This document shows positions 11,501 through 20,857 of a stretch of 64,000 nucleotides of DNA, in pieces (positions within the stretch are counted from its first letter, which is position 1; the number at the start of each line of letters is the position of its first letter). The notes beneath the pieces are model-generated. The model was not told the origin of the DNA, made no database searches, and saw only the letters and a program-made list of their open reading frames with translations. The stretch lies in contig KL647303.1 of NCBI GenBank assembly GCA_000727475.1, positions 1,111,458-1,175,457 of the forward strand, given 5' to 3'. The position numbers and the translations under genes were made by a program. This stretch comes from Sarcocystis neurona. Its lineage: Eukaryota; Apicomplexa; Conoidasida; Eucoccidiorida; Sarcocystidae.

Positions 11501-11974
11501 GTGCTTCTCCTGCAGCGCATTGCGGCCGACACCGACGGAATCCTGCTGTTCAAGTGCTGGTGCTGCTGTTCTTTTTTTTCCCGGACTGTTGGCGCTGCTG
11601 TCGTCGTCGCTTCTGCTGTTCCTGCTGCAGCTTCTGCTACCTGCCGCAGATGTTCCTGCTAGTGTGGTGTTGCTGTTGAGAGTGCTGCTGCTGCTGCTAC
11701 ACGTGTGCTGCTCCGTGCTCCGGCTGCTGCTGCTGCTCCTCGTCCTCCTTCTACGCCTCCTCCTCCTCCTCCACCTCCATTTCCTCGTGTTCCTTCACTT
11801 TACCTGCAGTGTTGTTGACAACGAAAGACGGCGCCGCATCTGCTGCCGCAGCAAGCAGCTGCTGCGTCTGTCTTTCCATCAGCTGGAGTTGCTGGAGCAG
11901 CAGCTTCTGGTATTTGGTAGAAAGCATTTGGACTCCTGGCGGAAGGGGAGGCAGCCCGTTCAATGAAGGAGCAG
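5961..11974 (-). CDS. Multi-exon coiled-coil protein of unknown function (5' end incomplete)
   Basis: Five minus-strand exons (11974-11804, 11509-11452, 11230-10897, 9846-9655, 8537-5961) join with matching phases: 1, then 2, then 0, then 0. Together they give about 1100 residues ending in TAG/TGA-free frame until 5961. Exons are separated by CTG/CAG-filled introns of 0.2-1.3 kb. The first exon holds a short Gln/Leu coiled coil. Middle exons hold a non-repetitive region (NYVADCNAPAYVSAINTG) and a Cys-rich block with FVDMEPPYACV. The large last exon is Ala/Gln-rich and ends in a long Glu/Lys/Gln coiled coil. I do not recognise the family. A loose likeness of the last exon to a PX-BAR sorting-nexin layout is speculation. 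The initiating exon was not found. Confidence 0.6.
8538..8985. repeat. CAG/CAACAGCAG imperfect trinucleotide tract (intronic)
   Basis: About 450 bp of CAG, CAA and CAC triplets on the plus strand, grading into GCA/GCAGCAGTA mixtures. It lies between two exons of the minus-strand coiled-coil gene, so in the sense direction it is a CTG tract that runs almost up to the acceptor at 8538-8540. Confidence 0.8.
9655..9846 (-). CDS. Cys-rich exon of the coiled-coil gene
   Basis: 64 codons in phase 0 at both ends. The acceptor is TTGCAG before 9846 (or three bases later at 9843). The donor GTAATA follows 9655. The translation contains FVDMEPPYACVLNSGFCC, six to seven cysteines in the first half, and LRLWSTKHGDLTFQRDVV in the second. 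It is neither repetitive nor biased like the flanking CTG DNA. Joining it to the exon at 8537 keeps the frame open. The cysteine pattern might bind metal, but no named motif is visible. Confidence 0.6.
9930..10560. repeat. CTG/GCTGCT-rich intronic tract
   Basis: On the plus strand this is about 600 bp of imperfect CTG and GCTGCC triplets. In the sense direction of the surrounding minus-strand gene it is CAG. Long open frames on both strands are explained by the triplet repeat. Confidence 0.7.
10897..11230 (-). CDS. Exon of the coiled-coil gene with a clear TACTAAC branch point
   Basis: One base plus 111 codons. The intron just upstream in sense ends with TACTAAC, then ATTATACACAG, a textbook branch point and acceptor. 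The donor GTATCC follows 10897. The exon opens with NYVADCNAPAYVSAINTG, continues PKDPGAAWWYVRV, then a short polyalanine and an amphipathic helix rich in Gln, Glu, Arg and Leu (RQEAARLHLLNLLLCIQRSR). Confidence 0.65.
11452..11509 (-). CDS. Small exon of the coiled-coil gene (18 full codons)
   Basis: A CTGCAG acceptor before 11509 and a GTGAGA donor after 11452 bound a 58-nt exon. It takes two bases to complete the codon left by the upstream exon and leaves two bases completed by the downstream exon. It reads EALAGQQEQLDHHGNTTR. A longer form starting at an acceptor farther upstream keeps the same phase. The evidence is phase fit and splice sites only. Confidence 0.4.
11804..11974 (-). CDS. 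First recognised exon of the coiled-coil gene
   Basis: Two bases plus 56 codons plus one base. It reads APSLNGLPPLPPGVQMLSTK, then a Leu/Gln coiled-coil helix (LLLQQLQLMERQTQQLLA), then PSFVVNNTA. The acceptor is TTCGCAG and the donor GTAAAG. If the donor is not used, the frame runs into a Glu-rich tail and a stop at 11751, so this could alternatively be a 3' terminal exon of a separate gene. Confidence 0.55.
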
Positions 11975-12869
11975 CTGCGAAGCCCCAGCAGCAACAGAAA
12001 GCAGCGGCAAAGCCGCCACAGCGGAATACCAGCGACGGCAGGAGAAGAAGAAAAGACAAGAGGGAAGAAACAGCAGCAGGACAAATAGAGCAGCAGGTGG
12101 AGGAGGCCAGCAGCAACGACGAAGGAAAAGTAGCAGCACGAGAACAGCAGAAGAGGCAGCAGCAGGACACACAGCAGCAGGACAAACAGCAGCAGGACAA
12201 ACAGCAGCAGGAGAACATCAGCAAACAAACGGAGCAGGACTCACAGCGCACGGGTGTAGGGAGCACAAGCAGCAGGACAGGAGCAGCAGAGGAGGGACTG
12301 CAGCGGCAGAGCGGCGCCAGCAAGAGTCCCGCACGAATGAGAGCCGCAGGTGATGATGTGAGGCAATTACAGCGACAAGGTACGAAAACCAAGAAAGAAT
12401 AATATACAAGTGGACGCTGCAAGGAAGAGGGTAAAGTGTGCGTGCCGTGGCTGCCTGCGGTTGCCCAAGAGAGGCGTTGAGGGGCATTCGTTCCAAGACG
12501 TGGAAGGAAAACAATGTTCAAGCAGCAGCAGCAACACCAGCAAGAATTGTGGTGTACGCACACCACAGCAAAGTCGGGCGAGGTCTTCTGAAAAAGCAAC
12601 CATCAAGAAAAAAACAGACAAGAGGCATTAAAAAGTGCAGGGACAATGACACCAAGAAAAAGTGAATGAATCTGGTGGGAGGAAGACGAAGTTCGAGTCT
12701 AACTCAAGACGGGTGTCCAGCACATGGATATGTAAATCCACGCATAAATGCGTATCTGCTATCATACATATATACACATATCGGTACACGTATAGATGTA
12801 TACATATATATGCATATATATATATATATATATATATTGGCAGAATTTATGTACACCCACATATGGTAC

Positions 12870-12906
<37 letters not shown>

Positions 12907-13745
12907 CATAAGAAGACAGGCGTAGAGGCTATAGCAAATACACGCAACCATATATACATATTCTTCTACGTGTAAACACACACACGTACATGTGTACACA
13001 CGTGTAGCTACACGTACACCGTCTTCTGCGTCTACACGTACGTACGTACGTAAATAGATAGACAGACACACAGAGAGATATCTATATATACACAGGCCTC
13101 TACGTATTCATAAGTGCTGTTATACATATATATATATATATATATATATATGCGTAGCTAGATGTACACAGTCACCTGCGAGTACATATGTATATATATA
13201 CGTAGACACGCGGGTATCAATATTTTCCTGTATCCGTTTCTTGCGTGAAGATAATTCTTTGCACTCGAGATGCGTAGTGTTTTCTCGTTCAGCTTGATAT
13301 GTGTACCTCCGCCCTGCGGAGATAATAATGGCTACACAACTTTGCATGTATGTATGTATGTATGTATATATACACGTATACGTAGATACATATGTAGATA
13401 TATATGCGTTATGCCTGTGTACTCTTCTGTGTATGTGTGTATTCTCCTATGTGCACAGATACACAGAGAGAGACGCCCACCGGTCCCCTCAGATGCACAT
13501 ACTCAGGTCACATGGGCTTGACTACGTGAGTAGTTTGAATCTATATTGCATTATACAAAAGAACGTTCCCCTCATATATATGTATATATACGTTATCCTC
13601 TACTAGAAATGGTAGCAACACATACCCGTTGCTTAGTACAGCCATGTGTGTCCCTGGACCGCTTCTAACTCGGGAAGATGTGGAGTTGTGCACAAGCACA
13701 TACACGTACACACATGCATGTGGATGGCCACAGGCGCAAGCTTCT
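11975..13745. other. Intergenic or 5' part of the coiled-coil gene; CAG tract and TA microsatellites
   Basis: 11975-12360 is CAG/GCAGCAGGACAAA-rich and includes four near-identical copies of CAGCAGCAGGACAAA around 12165-12215. The first exon of the gene to the left should lie here but I could not place it. 12550-12566 is a near-palindrome (GGTGTACGCACACC). 12760-13210 is TA/CATA microsatellite. 13345-13375 is a TATG run. 13500-13745 is unremarkable. Confidence 0.5.
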
Positions 13746-16700
13746 CTAGAGTATGTAGGAATTTTGAGACACGCGTGCAGAAGATTTTTTAAACGACTCA
13801 CAAGGAGACTTTTCTGTGCTATATTCTTCTTCGTCACGGAGGCTGCGTCCTCCTACTGTTGCTGTTGCGTCACCTCTCCCCGTCCCCCCCTCCTCTCTGC
13901 CGCTGCGGCTGAAGTCGAAAGAGAAACCGCTGTCTGCGCTTCCATCTGCTGCTGGCACTGCACGTGTTGCTTGTTTGTCTCCTCCCTTTTCCTGCTGCTG
14001 TCCTTCTGCTGCTGCTGCTGGTGCGGCCGTCCTGGCCGAGCCTCTGCGGCCTCTGCTGCTGCTGCTGCCGGTCGCTGCCTTCGCTGCAGCGTCACCAGCC
14101 TCTGCCTTGCTTTTCTTCTTCTTTGACGTGAAAAAGGAGGAGAAGCCCTTTGCAAAACGAGAAGGCAAGCTCCTTCGGCTGCACGTGCTGCTCGCCGGCG
14201 ACCCCTGCCTTTTCTTTATCTCCGCATCTTCCTGTGCTACACTGCCCTCTTCACCCGGCTGACTCGTGCTGCTGCGTCGATGTCTGCTGTTTCTTCTCCG
14301 CAGGTCCCGCTGTGCTGCTGTTGCCGCTGCCATGGCATAATCCATTTCGCTGCCTTTTCGGTGTTGCATCGCCCGTGCACCCTGTGCTGTACGTACACCT
14401 GCTTCCTCTGCGCTGCGGAGGTCTGTGAGCAGATTTCTATGATTTCGAAGAAGTTCCTCGGCGGCAGACCTCCTTCCGATCCCTGCTGCGACTTCTTCTT
14501 CCCCTCCTGCTGCAGCTCCTGCTGCGCCTTGTCTTTCCTGTGCTCCCGCTGGGGCTGCTGTGGCTCTTCGGCGTGCTGCTGCTGCTGCTGTTCCGCTGCT
14601 GCTGTAGATGGAAACAGGAGCGCCCTCTTCCTCCTCTTCCGTGTCGCCACCGTCGGCGGAAAGAAGAGCACTGTGTTTACCAATGTCGCTCAGAAGGCTG
14701 TTGCTGCTGGTGGTGCTGCTGCGGCTGCTCCTGCTGCTGTGTCTCCCCCGCTGCGACCCACGAGCACCCGACTTGTTGCTGCTGCTGCTGCTGCTTCTGC
14801 TGCCCACACTTTTGCTGCGGGGCTGACAACTTAAAGAAACCGTCGATTTAGGGCCGTTGCTGCTTCCGCGCCTCTGCTTGGGCGTCTTGGCAAAAGACCA
14901 CCAGAAGGAAGATTTCTTCTTTTTCTGCGGGCTACGGCTCTTGCTCCTTTCCCCCCCTGCTGCTGCGCTGTTGCTTTTTCCCGGACCCTCTCTTGCTTCT
15001 CTGTCTTGCGGATTCTGTTTCTTCCCTTTCTGCCCCTGCGGGATGCTGCTGCTGCTGCCGCTCCTGCGACGTCGTTGTTGCGTCTGCTCCTGCGTCTCTC
15101 CTGCCTCCACATTCCGCTCTTTCTCGTCAGTAGGCATTGCTGCCGCTTCCTCTTCGTCCCTGCAATCGTCGTCCTTCAGCGTTAACGGCCTGCCACCCCA
15201 CAGGACTTCTTCATTCCTGTTGCCGATGACGCCCCTCCGTCCTGCTGCTGCTGCTCCTGCCACTGCTCTCTCTCCTGCTGCCGCCTCCGCTGCTGCAGCT
15301 GCGGTCTCTGTTGGCGTTTCCCTGCGTCCCCAGCCCACGAAGGAGAAGTCGCTGGTTCCCGGCGACACAACTTTCTCACCTTCAGCAACAGCAGCAGCAC
15401 TGGCGCGTCTACTGCTTCCACTGCTGCTTCTTCGCACTCTCCTCCAGGTCGTCTCCTGCTGCCTTTCTGCTGCTGCTCTCTCCCCTCCTGCTGCCTGTGC
15501 CGCTCCTTCTTGTCCTGTTCCTCTCCGTATCTCAGATAGTGTGTGCGCTGCTGCGGCACGCTCGTCTGCCGCAGCAGCAGCTGGTGATGTCGCAGTCCTC
15601 ATTCTTCCTAAAGAAGAGGCAGCAGGACGGACGCTGCTCTCTCCACTGTGGCACAAAAACCGCTGCGCTAGAGAAGGTTCTCGTCTCACGCCGTTGTAAT
15701 CATCTCCTCCTGTCTGTTCTCTTCCTCTTCCTGCTGACGCTCTCCCAGCTGCCGCTGCTCCTTCCCCGCCTCCCTGTGCAGTTGATCTACCGCACACAGA
15801 AGAGGAGGAGGGGGACGAAAGAGACGCGGCAAAACTGCCGCCGCCAAGCAACGACGTTCTGCTTCTTCGCCAGCTGATGCTGCTGCCTCTGTTCGAAAGA
15901 CCTGTGGCCGCTCGCTCTAGCGACCGGCCCCGCGTACTGTAGAGACCACTGCTCTCTCCTGGCGCACCGCCTGCAGCAAAAGAAGGAGGAGTACCATACG
16001 CAGGCGCAGCAGCTGCCGAAGCTCCCACAGCAGCGCCAGCAGAAAACACACGACTGTATGCTGCCGACGGCGAAGGCGGGGTTGCTGCACAAACAGGAGA
16101 GTGCACCACCTGCGTGCCTGGAGTCGCAAGAAGAGAAGACCGCGGAGGCGGCAGAAATTCGTCGGCTGCCTCTTGCCGCAGATCAAATTTCCGAGCCTTA
16201 CAATCCCGTTCACGCCCAGCTTCTTTTCTGCTTCCTCCCGGCGCTCCAGCTGTTGCTGCTGCTGTTGTTAGAGTCGCTGCTGCTATTACTCGAGGAGCTG
16301 CTGCTGTTGCTGCAGTTCCTGCCGCTGTCAATGGAGTTCCTGCTGCTGTTGCTGATGTTTCTGCTGCGGTTGCTCGAGTCCCTGCTGCCACTGGTGAATT
16401 TCCTGCTGTTACATCTGATGCTGCTGCTGCTGGAGCTGGTGACGCTGGCCGAGCTGCTGGTGACACTCGATTCTCAGTCTCCGCTGCTGTCAAAGTTGCT
16501 GCACTGCGTGAGGCCCCGTGTGTCGCAGGACGTGTTCCTGCTGCTCGCATTCTACCACCTGCTGCCATTGCAAGTGCTGCAACTGCAACCCCCGCATCTT
16601 CATTGCTGCTCCTCCACTTTTCTTCCACAGGCCTCTTCTGAGCGACGCGACAGACCTTTGGCGCTGCTTGTCCTGCAGCAACACCGGCAGAAGCAGCGGT

Positions 16701-16832
16701 AGCAGGCACACCGCTGCTTTGCTCACTCCTCCGGGGCTCTTCCTGTTGTTGCCACTGAGGTTGCTGTTGCTGCCGCTGGTGCTGTTGCTGCTGCTGCCGC
16801 GAGCACGTGGTGCGCCAGCACTCCATTATCAT
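13746..16832 (-). CDS. Large Ser/Ala/Gln-rich low-complexity protein (1028 aa)
   Basis: An uninterrupted 3087-nt frame from an ATG at 16832 to a stop at 13746. The N-terminus is glutamine-rich. Residues about 130-205 are degenerate Ala/Thr/Gly repeats (TAAGT-like). The rest is Ser/Arg/Ala-rich with acidic patches, typical of an extended phosphoprotein. Two similar words stand out: a Lys run followed by SSFWWSFAK near residue 637, and RFAKGFSSFFTSKKKK near residue 899. No signal peptide, membrane segment or known domain is visible. The length and the non-repetitive islands argue that it is coding rather than a repeat artefact. A donor-like GAAG|GTGAGC lies at 16848-16843, just before the ATG, so the true 5' end may be an upstream exon. 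Function unknown. Confidence 0.65.
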   Translation of the reverse strand: MIMECWRTTCSRQQQQQHQRQQQQPQWQQQEEPRRSEQSSGVPATAASAGVAAGQAAPKVCRVAQKRPVEEKWRSSNEDAGVAVAALAMAAGGRMRAAGTRPATHGASRSAATLTAAETENRVSPAARPASPAPAAAASDVTAGNSPVAAGTRATAAETSATAAGTPLTAAGTAATAAAPRVIAAATLTTAAATAGAPGGSRKEAGRERDCKARKFDLRQEAADEFLPPPRSSLLATPGTQVVHSPVCAATPPSPSAAYSRVFSAGAAVGASAAAAPAYGTPPSFAAGGAPGESSGLYSTRGRSLERAATGLSNRGSSISWRRSRTSLLGGGSFAASLSSPSSSSVCGRSTAQGGGEGAAAAGRASAGRGREQTGGDDYNGVRREPSLAQRFLCHSGESSVRPAASSLGRMRTATSPAAAAADERAAAAHTLSEIRRGTGQEGAAQAAGGERAAAERQQETTWRRVRRSSSGSSRRASAAAVAEGEKVVSPGTSDFSFVGWGRRETPTETAAAAAEAAAGERAVAGAAAAGRRGVIGNRNEEVLWGGRPLTLKDDDCRDEEEAAAMPTDEKERNVEAGETQEQTQQRRRRSGSSSSIPQGQKGKKQNPQDREAREGPGKSNSAAAGGERSKSRSPQKKKKSSFWWSFAKTPKQRRGSSNGPKSTVSLSCQPRSKSVGSRSSSSSSNKSGARGSQRGRHSSRSSRSSTTSSNSLLSDIGKHSALLSADGGDTEEEEEGAPVSIYSSSGTAAAAARRRATAAPAGAQERQGAAGAAAGGEEEVAAGIGRRSAAEELLRNHRNLLTDLRSAEEAGVRTAQGARAMQHRKGSEMDYAMAAATAAQRDLRRRNSRHRRSSTSQPGEEGSVAQEDAEIKKRQGSPASSTCSRRSLPSRFAKGFSSFFTSKKKKSKAEAGDAAAKAATGSSSSRGRRGSARTAAPAAAAEGQQQEKGGDKQATRAVPAADGSADSGFSFDFSRSGREEGGTGRGDATATVGGRSLRDEEEYSTEKSPCESFKKSSARVSQNSYIL

Positions 16833-18599
16833 GAGGACGAGCGCTCACCTTCGCCCCAAGAAGTTCACAGTTCCAGACAGGGGGTGCTGTCCAACATCAA
16901 ATTTACGTACATATGTGTGTGAATGACGACAACTGATGTACACCGACGCGTGCCACAGGTCTAATATGAACAGCTACTGACTTACGTATACGTACGTATA
17001 CATGTGGAATCACAATTACTACTCACGAATGACAGAATTACCTGTCTCTGTACAATTATATATATATTGTTTATTTTACGAATGGTATGACATGGTATGA
17101 GAGAAAATCCACGAGTATCTGTCCTGCTCTTTCTCTCTCTCTTTGTCTCTCTCTCTCTCTATATATATATAATACATGGGCTAGACTGTTATGTACTACG
17201 TATACGTACACATACATTCTTGGACGTGCACACACTTGTAGTGCGTAGCTGAACACACAGGTGCAGATGTATCACCGTACAGATACATAAACTGGCGCAC
17301 TGGTAGTCCAGAAGATGGACAGCTTCAACGGATACTCCTTCACCATCGGGTCAGGGGAGAGGCATAAAGTGCCCGCTCAACGCCACTGCAGTGGTAGAGG
17401 AAACGCGTGCGACGGGCCACCAGGATGGCATGCACGAACGTAAAAGATAATAAATATTCAATCGTGCACCACACATACTCTAGACATACCGACTGCCTAG
17501 AAAGAAAAAGTAGAGGCGCGTTCTAGCAATGCGTCTTAAGGTGGTACCACCCAATGGTGGAGAGTTAACCGGAATGCAAAAATATTGTGCATGAGTACGC
17601 GAGTTCATACGTATGCGAAAATCTATGCATTTCCGTGTATATTTATGTATACGCGACTATGTCACAACATAGGACTGTGTGCGGATACTTACATACACGT
17701 TAAAGTAAGTGTCTAGCTAAGACCGTCGGGTGTACATACACCGCAGCGACCGGCCAGCCGATTGGGGAAGAGGACACTGAAGCCTGCGACTCCGGCCTTT
17801 CCCGCACAGTATGATGGATACGGACGTACCTGCGTGCCACCACAGACAGACGAATGCTTATATGCATATGATCACGTACGCTCACATACTCACACACATA
17901 CACATACTCACACATACGCACGAAGGAATTTTTTTGTCGATCAGTCCACATAAGGAGGTGTGTATTTGTAGGCAAGGAGGCTACAGTTCAGGTATACGCA
18001 CACCACTTTTGGACTAGCGAGACTCCTTAGAAGATGCGTATCCTTGTGGGTACCTGGTGTCCGAGGTACCTTACAAGCAAATACGCTTGTGTAAACTTAT
18101 GTAAGTGCTCACGCGTGCACCGCCGTATACTGAAACGCTGTGTTTCCGCGCGGACACACAGCTGTGTGCTGTGAGAAGATGCGAATAGGCATTGCTCCCG
18201 TGCACGTGTGTGTGTACGTGGTGCTGATGCTCGGTTCCACCCACCACGTGAAGCCCAGAACGCCCGTAATAACTGCGTCGATGTGTATGTGTCCACGCCG
18301 TTTTAAAGCACTTGCATATATGCGTCTAGACGTAAATATATATATATATATATTTTCGGCAGAATCCAGCAGTTGTACGCCTACATGCAAGGAATAGCGC
18401 TGGGATCCACGTCCGTCTACCAATGCTTTTCCGACGTTGTGGGTGACACAGAGCTCTTCCATACGCCAGGTTTCCCCTTTGTTCAATGATCTGGCAGGAC
18501 GCACCAGGGGTTCTTCATTCCTAACAGTTTTTTCCTTCCTTATCTCCCTTTTGTACTACAAGGCAATGCCAGCACAGCAGCAGCCCAGTAACGTCCTGT
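16833..18599. other. Intergenic; AT-rich with one GC-balanced island
   Basis: 17040-17230 has CTCT and TA runs. 17270-17450 is a non-repetitive island, described as its own entry. 17500-18600 is mixed sequence with short TA and CACA runs and no frame I can support. Confidence 0.5.
17315..17443 (+). CDS. Possible 42-aa ORF or exon in a non-repetitive island
   Basis: ATG to TAA, 42 codons, beginning MDSFNGYSFTIGSGERHK and containing a Gly/Cys/Pro-rich end. Composition is balanced, unlike the surrounding TA/CA DNA. The same frame is open upstream to about 17300, and GTAGTCCAG just before it could serve as an acceptor, so it might be an internal exon. A non-coding RNA is equally possible. Confidence 0.2.
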   Translation: MDSFNGYSFTIGSGERHKVPAQRHCSGRGNACDGPPGWHART

Positions 18600-18868
18600 T
18601 TAGCAGCACAAAGGCGACAGCCGCAGTCCAGCTGCAGCAGCACAGCCACGGGAGCAGCAGCCCGCCACCGGCGGAAGCGGCACGGCATCAATCGCAACAG
18701 CCGCAGCAGCCCGACTACGGACCAGAGCATCGACAGCTGTATCGAAGCCGTGCCTCTTGCCTCTCTGCTGTGTGAGAAGTGAAGCAATGTTTGCAAGATC
18801 TTCAGTGAACAGCACTGGACACGAAGCGGAGCGGATCCACTCACTTCGATTGAAAGCAGAAACCAAAC
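18600..18868 (-). CDS. Possible last exon of a two-exon membrane-protein gene
   Basis: A strong pyrimidine-rich acceptor (TTCGCTTCCTGCTCCTCAG) precedes 18868. One frame gives 88 codons to a stop at 18600, including EDLANIASLLTQQRGKRHGF, then an Ala-rich and Cys-rich tail. A second frame from the same acceptor stays open to 18521, so the choice of frame depends on the upstream donor, which I could not settle. Confidence 0.3.
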
Positions 18869-19025
18869 CTGAGGAGCAGGAAGCGAAGATGGACGAGGAT
18901 CTGGCTTAATCACTTCTGCCGCAGTCCTCATCGAGAGAAGAAAGAGACAATCGAAACGAGCGCGGAAAGGAGGAAAGACAGAGGAAACTCGTCTCTCTTT
19001 CTAAGCAGCAGCTACAGAACCACAC

Positions 19026-19455
19026 TGGTGATCCAGCGAGGCAGCAACTGTAGCATCACGCACAAGCAGGGGCAGGTTCTGTAGCAGCCGCAGCCGCACA
19101 GCAGTTGCTGCTCTACTTGCAGCGGCTTCAGCGTGAGCGGCAGGAACACTGGTGGATCAGCGGCAGGCACCACAGCAGGGGCCTCACAATCACAGTAACG
19201 GTTGCGACGCCGCAGGTCACTCAGAGGCAAACGGATAGTTAAAACGTATACAGTAGTCCAAAAAGGCCAAAGTAGCAGTTGTAGGAAAACACCAGCTGCG
19301 GCAGCAAAGGCAGCCGGAGCACAGACAACAGCAAACGGCAGATAATAAGCAGCGGCGGCGGACGAGACAGCAACAGCAACAGACTCGGGAAGAGCCGCAA
19401 ACAGGATCAACCAATGCATGTGCCCAACAGCAACAGCGGCAACGAAGGATCCCAT
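19026..19455 (-). CDS. Possible membrane protein, first exon
   Basis: ATG at 19455, MGSFVAAVAVGHMHWLILFA. Residues about 8-75 are strongly hydrophobic and would make two or three membrane segments (ending LLLWPFWTTVYVLTI). A polar part follows with RLPLSDLRRRNRYCDCE. The frame continues to a stop at 19012 if unspliced. Donor candidates are GTAGAG about 100 nt before the end (phase 0) and GTGTGG at 19025 (phase 1, which matches the frame at 18868). No family recognised. Confidence 0.35.
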
Positions 19456-20825
19456 CCAAATAGACGGTCACGTGGCATTTTATACTTGCGTGTAGCATTC
19501 ACCAATGAGAAGACCAAACAGGAATATCCATACGTTTACCGTGAATACTCATGAATACCCACCTTCTTACACGCAAAGCAGCTCCTACTCGTGAACGCAC
19601 ACACACAGACACATGCACACAAACACGCGCACACGGATATACTCACACATCCACACATGTACACTAGGATGTGAACAGGCTCAACCTCCTTGTACGACAC
19701 AGCCGCTCTTGGCAGCCAAGGCGAGGGAGTAGTACAACACGCCACCAACAGCACCAGCTGCGGAAACGAGCCGCACCCGTTACCGCGAGATTCCGGCGTC
19801 CCCTCAATACCGGAGAACGCATACTTTGTTGCCTTACAGCAGCTGGCGCAATTTTTGTTCTTTTCCTTTTTAAGAATCTAAGCCGATAAAGGCAGGATAC
19901 CAGAAGCTACACGCATGTACCTGTCTACCTACGTTAGCATGTGTACATGCACGTGTACGTTTGTATACACCTGGGTATTCACACGTGTACACGAAGTGCA
20001 CATATACATGTGGCAACTGTTATTTATCTTGCGGTCCACATACCTCCATGCTATATGCCTTTCTCGGTGTTGCGATGCCGCCGGTCTACACAAAGCAGAT
20101 CGTAATCGCCCCTACAGTTGTACGAACAATGTGGCTGTTGGTGCACGTTGAAGTCTGCGTAGTGCCGCTCTGCCGCAGTTATATTCACAGCTCTTCAAAA
20201 AGCCAACAATAGGCTGATGTACGTTGCTGCAAAGGAGCATAAATGTGCAGATTTCTCTGTGGCTCTTTGCTGTATTTTCTGACGGCCACTGTACGTTGGG
20301 GTCTTCGTGCTGTCGAAGCAATGTGGTCAGGTAAAAAGGCGTCCGCATGCATAGATTAATTCAGCTCTCGGCCAAACTCGTTCTCTCCGTGCTCACTCGC
20401 AGCTCCGCTGGCTCCGCTGCTTCTGTGTTCTTAACACAGATATCGATATGCGCGTCTGCGTGTGCAAATAAATGTTCAGCGTCGTGTGCCTCACAGTGAG
20501 TTTGCATACGTCTGCGCAAATGTCTGCATGTGTAAAGTTTGCCCGTATGCGTGCATGTGTGTATATATTTGGCACACGAAAGTGTGGACTACGCAGAAGG
20601 GGGCAACTCCACGTGCACGTCAGGCTTCTGGAGGTGTGTGTCAAGTTGCCGAAGAAATATACGGATCCAAACATGTCTTGATGTACACAGAGCACACGCT
20701 TGCTACGGTTGTGGCATCTTCGTGAATGAGCGTGCATCTATGTATGCATAGGCACAGTATAAACAGCAAAAAAATGCCACCAATAAAGGCTATTTTACAC
20801 TGGGTGACACGTACGCGTACATATG

Positions 20826-20857
<32 letters not shown>

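Noticed and set aside
12680..12712. GTTCGAGTC resembling a tRNA T-loop
   Set aside because: No matching acceptor stem or anticodon arm could be built around it.
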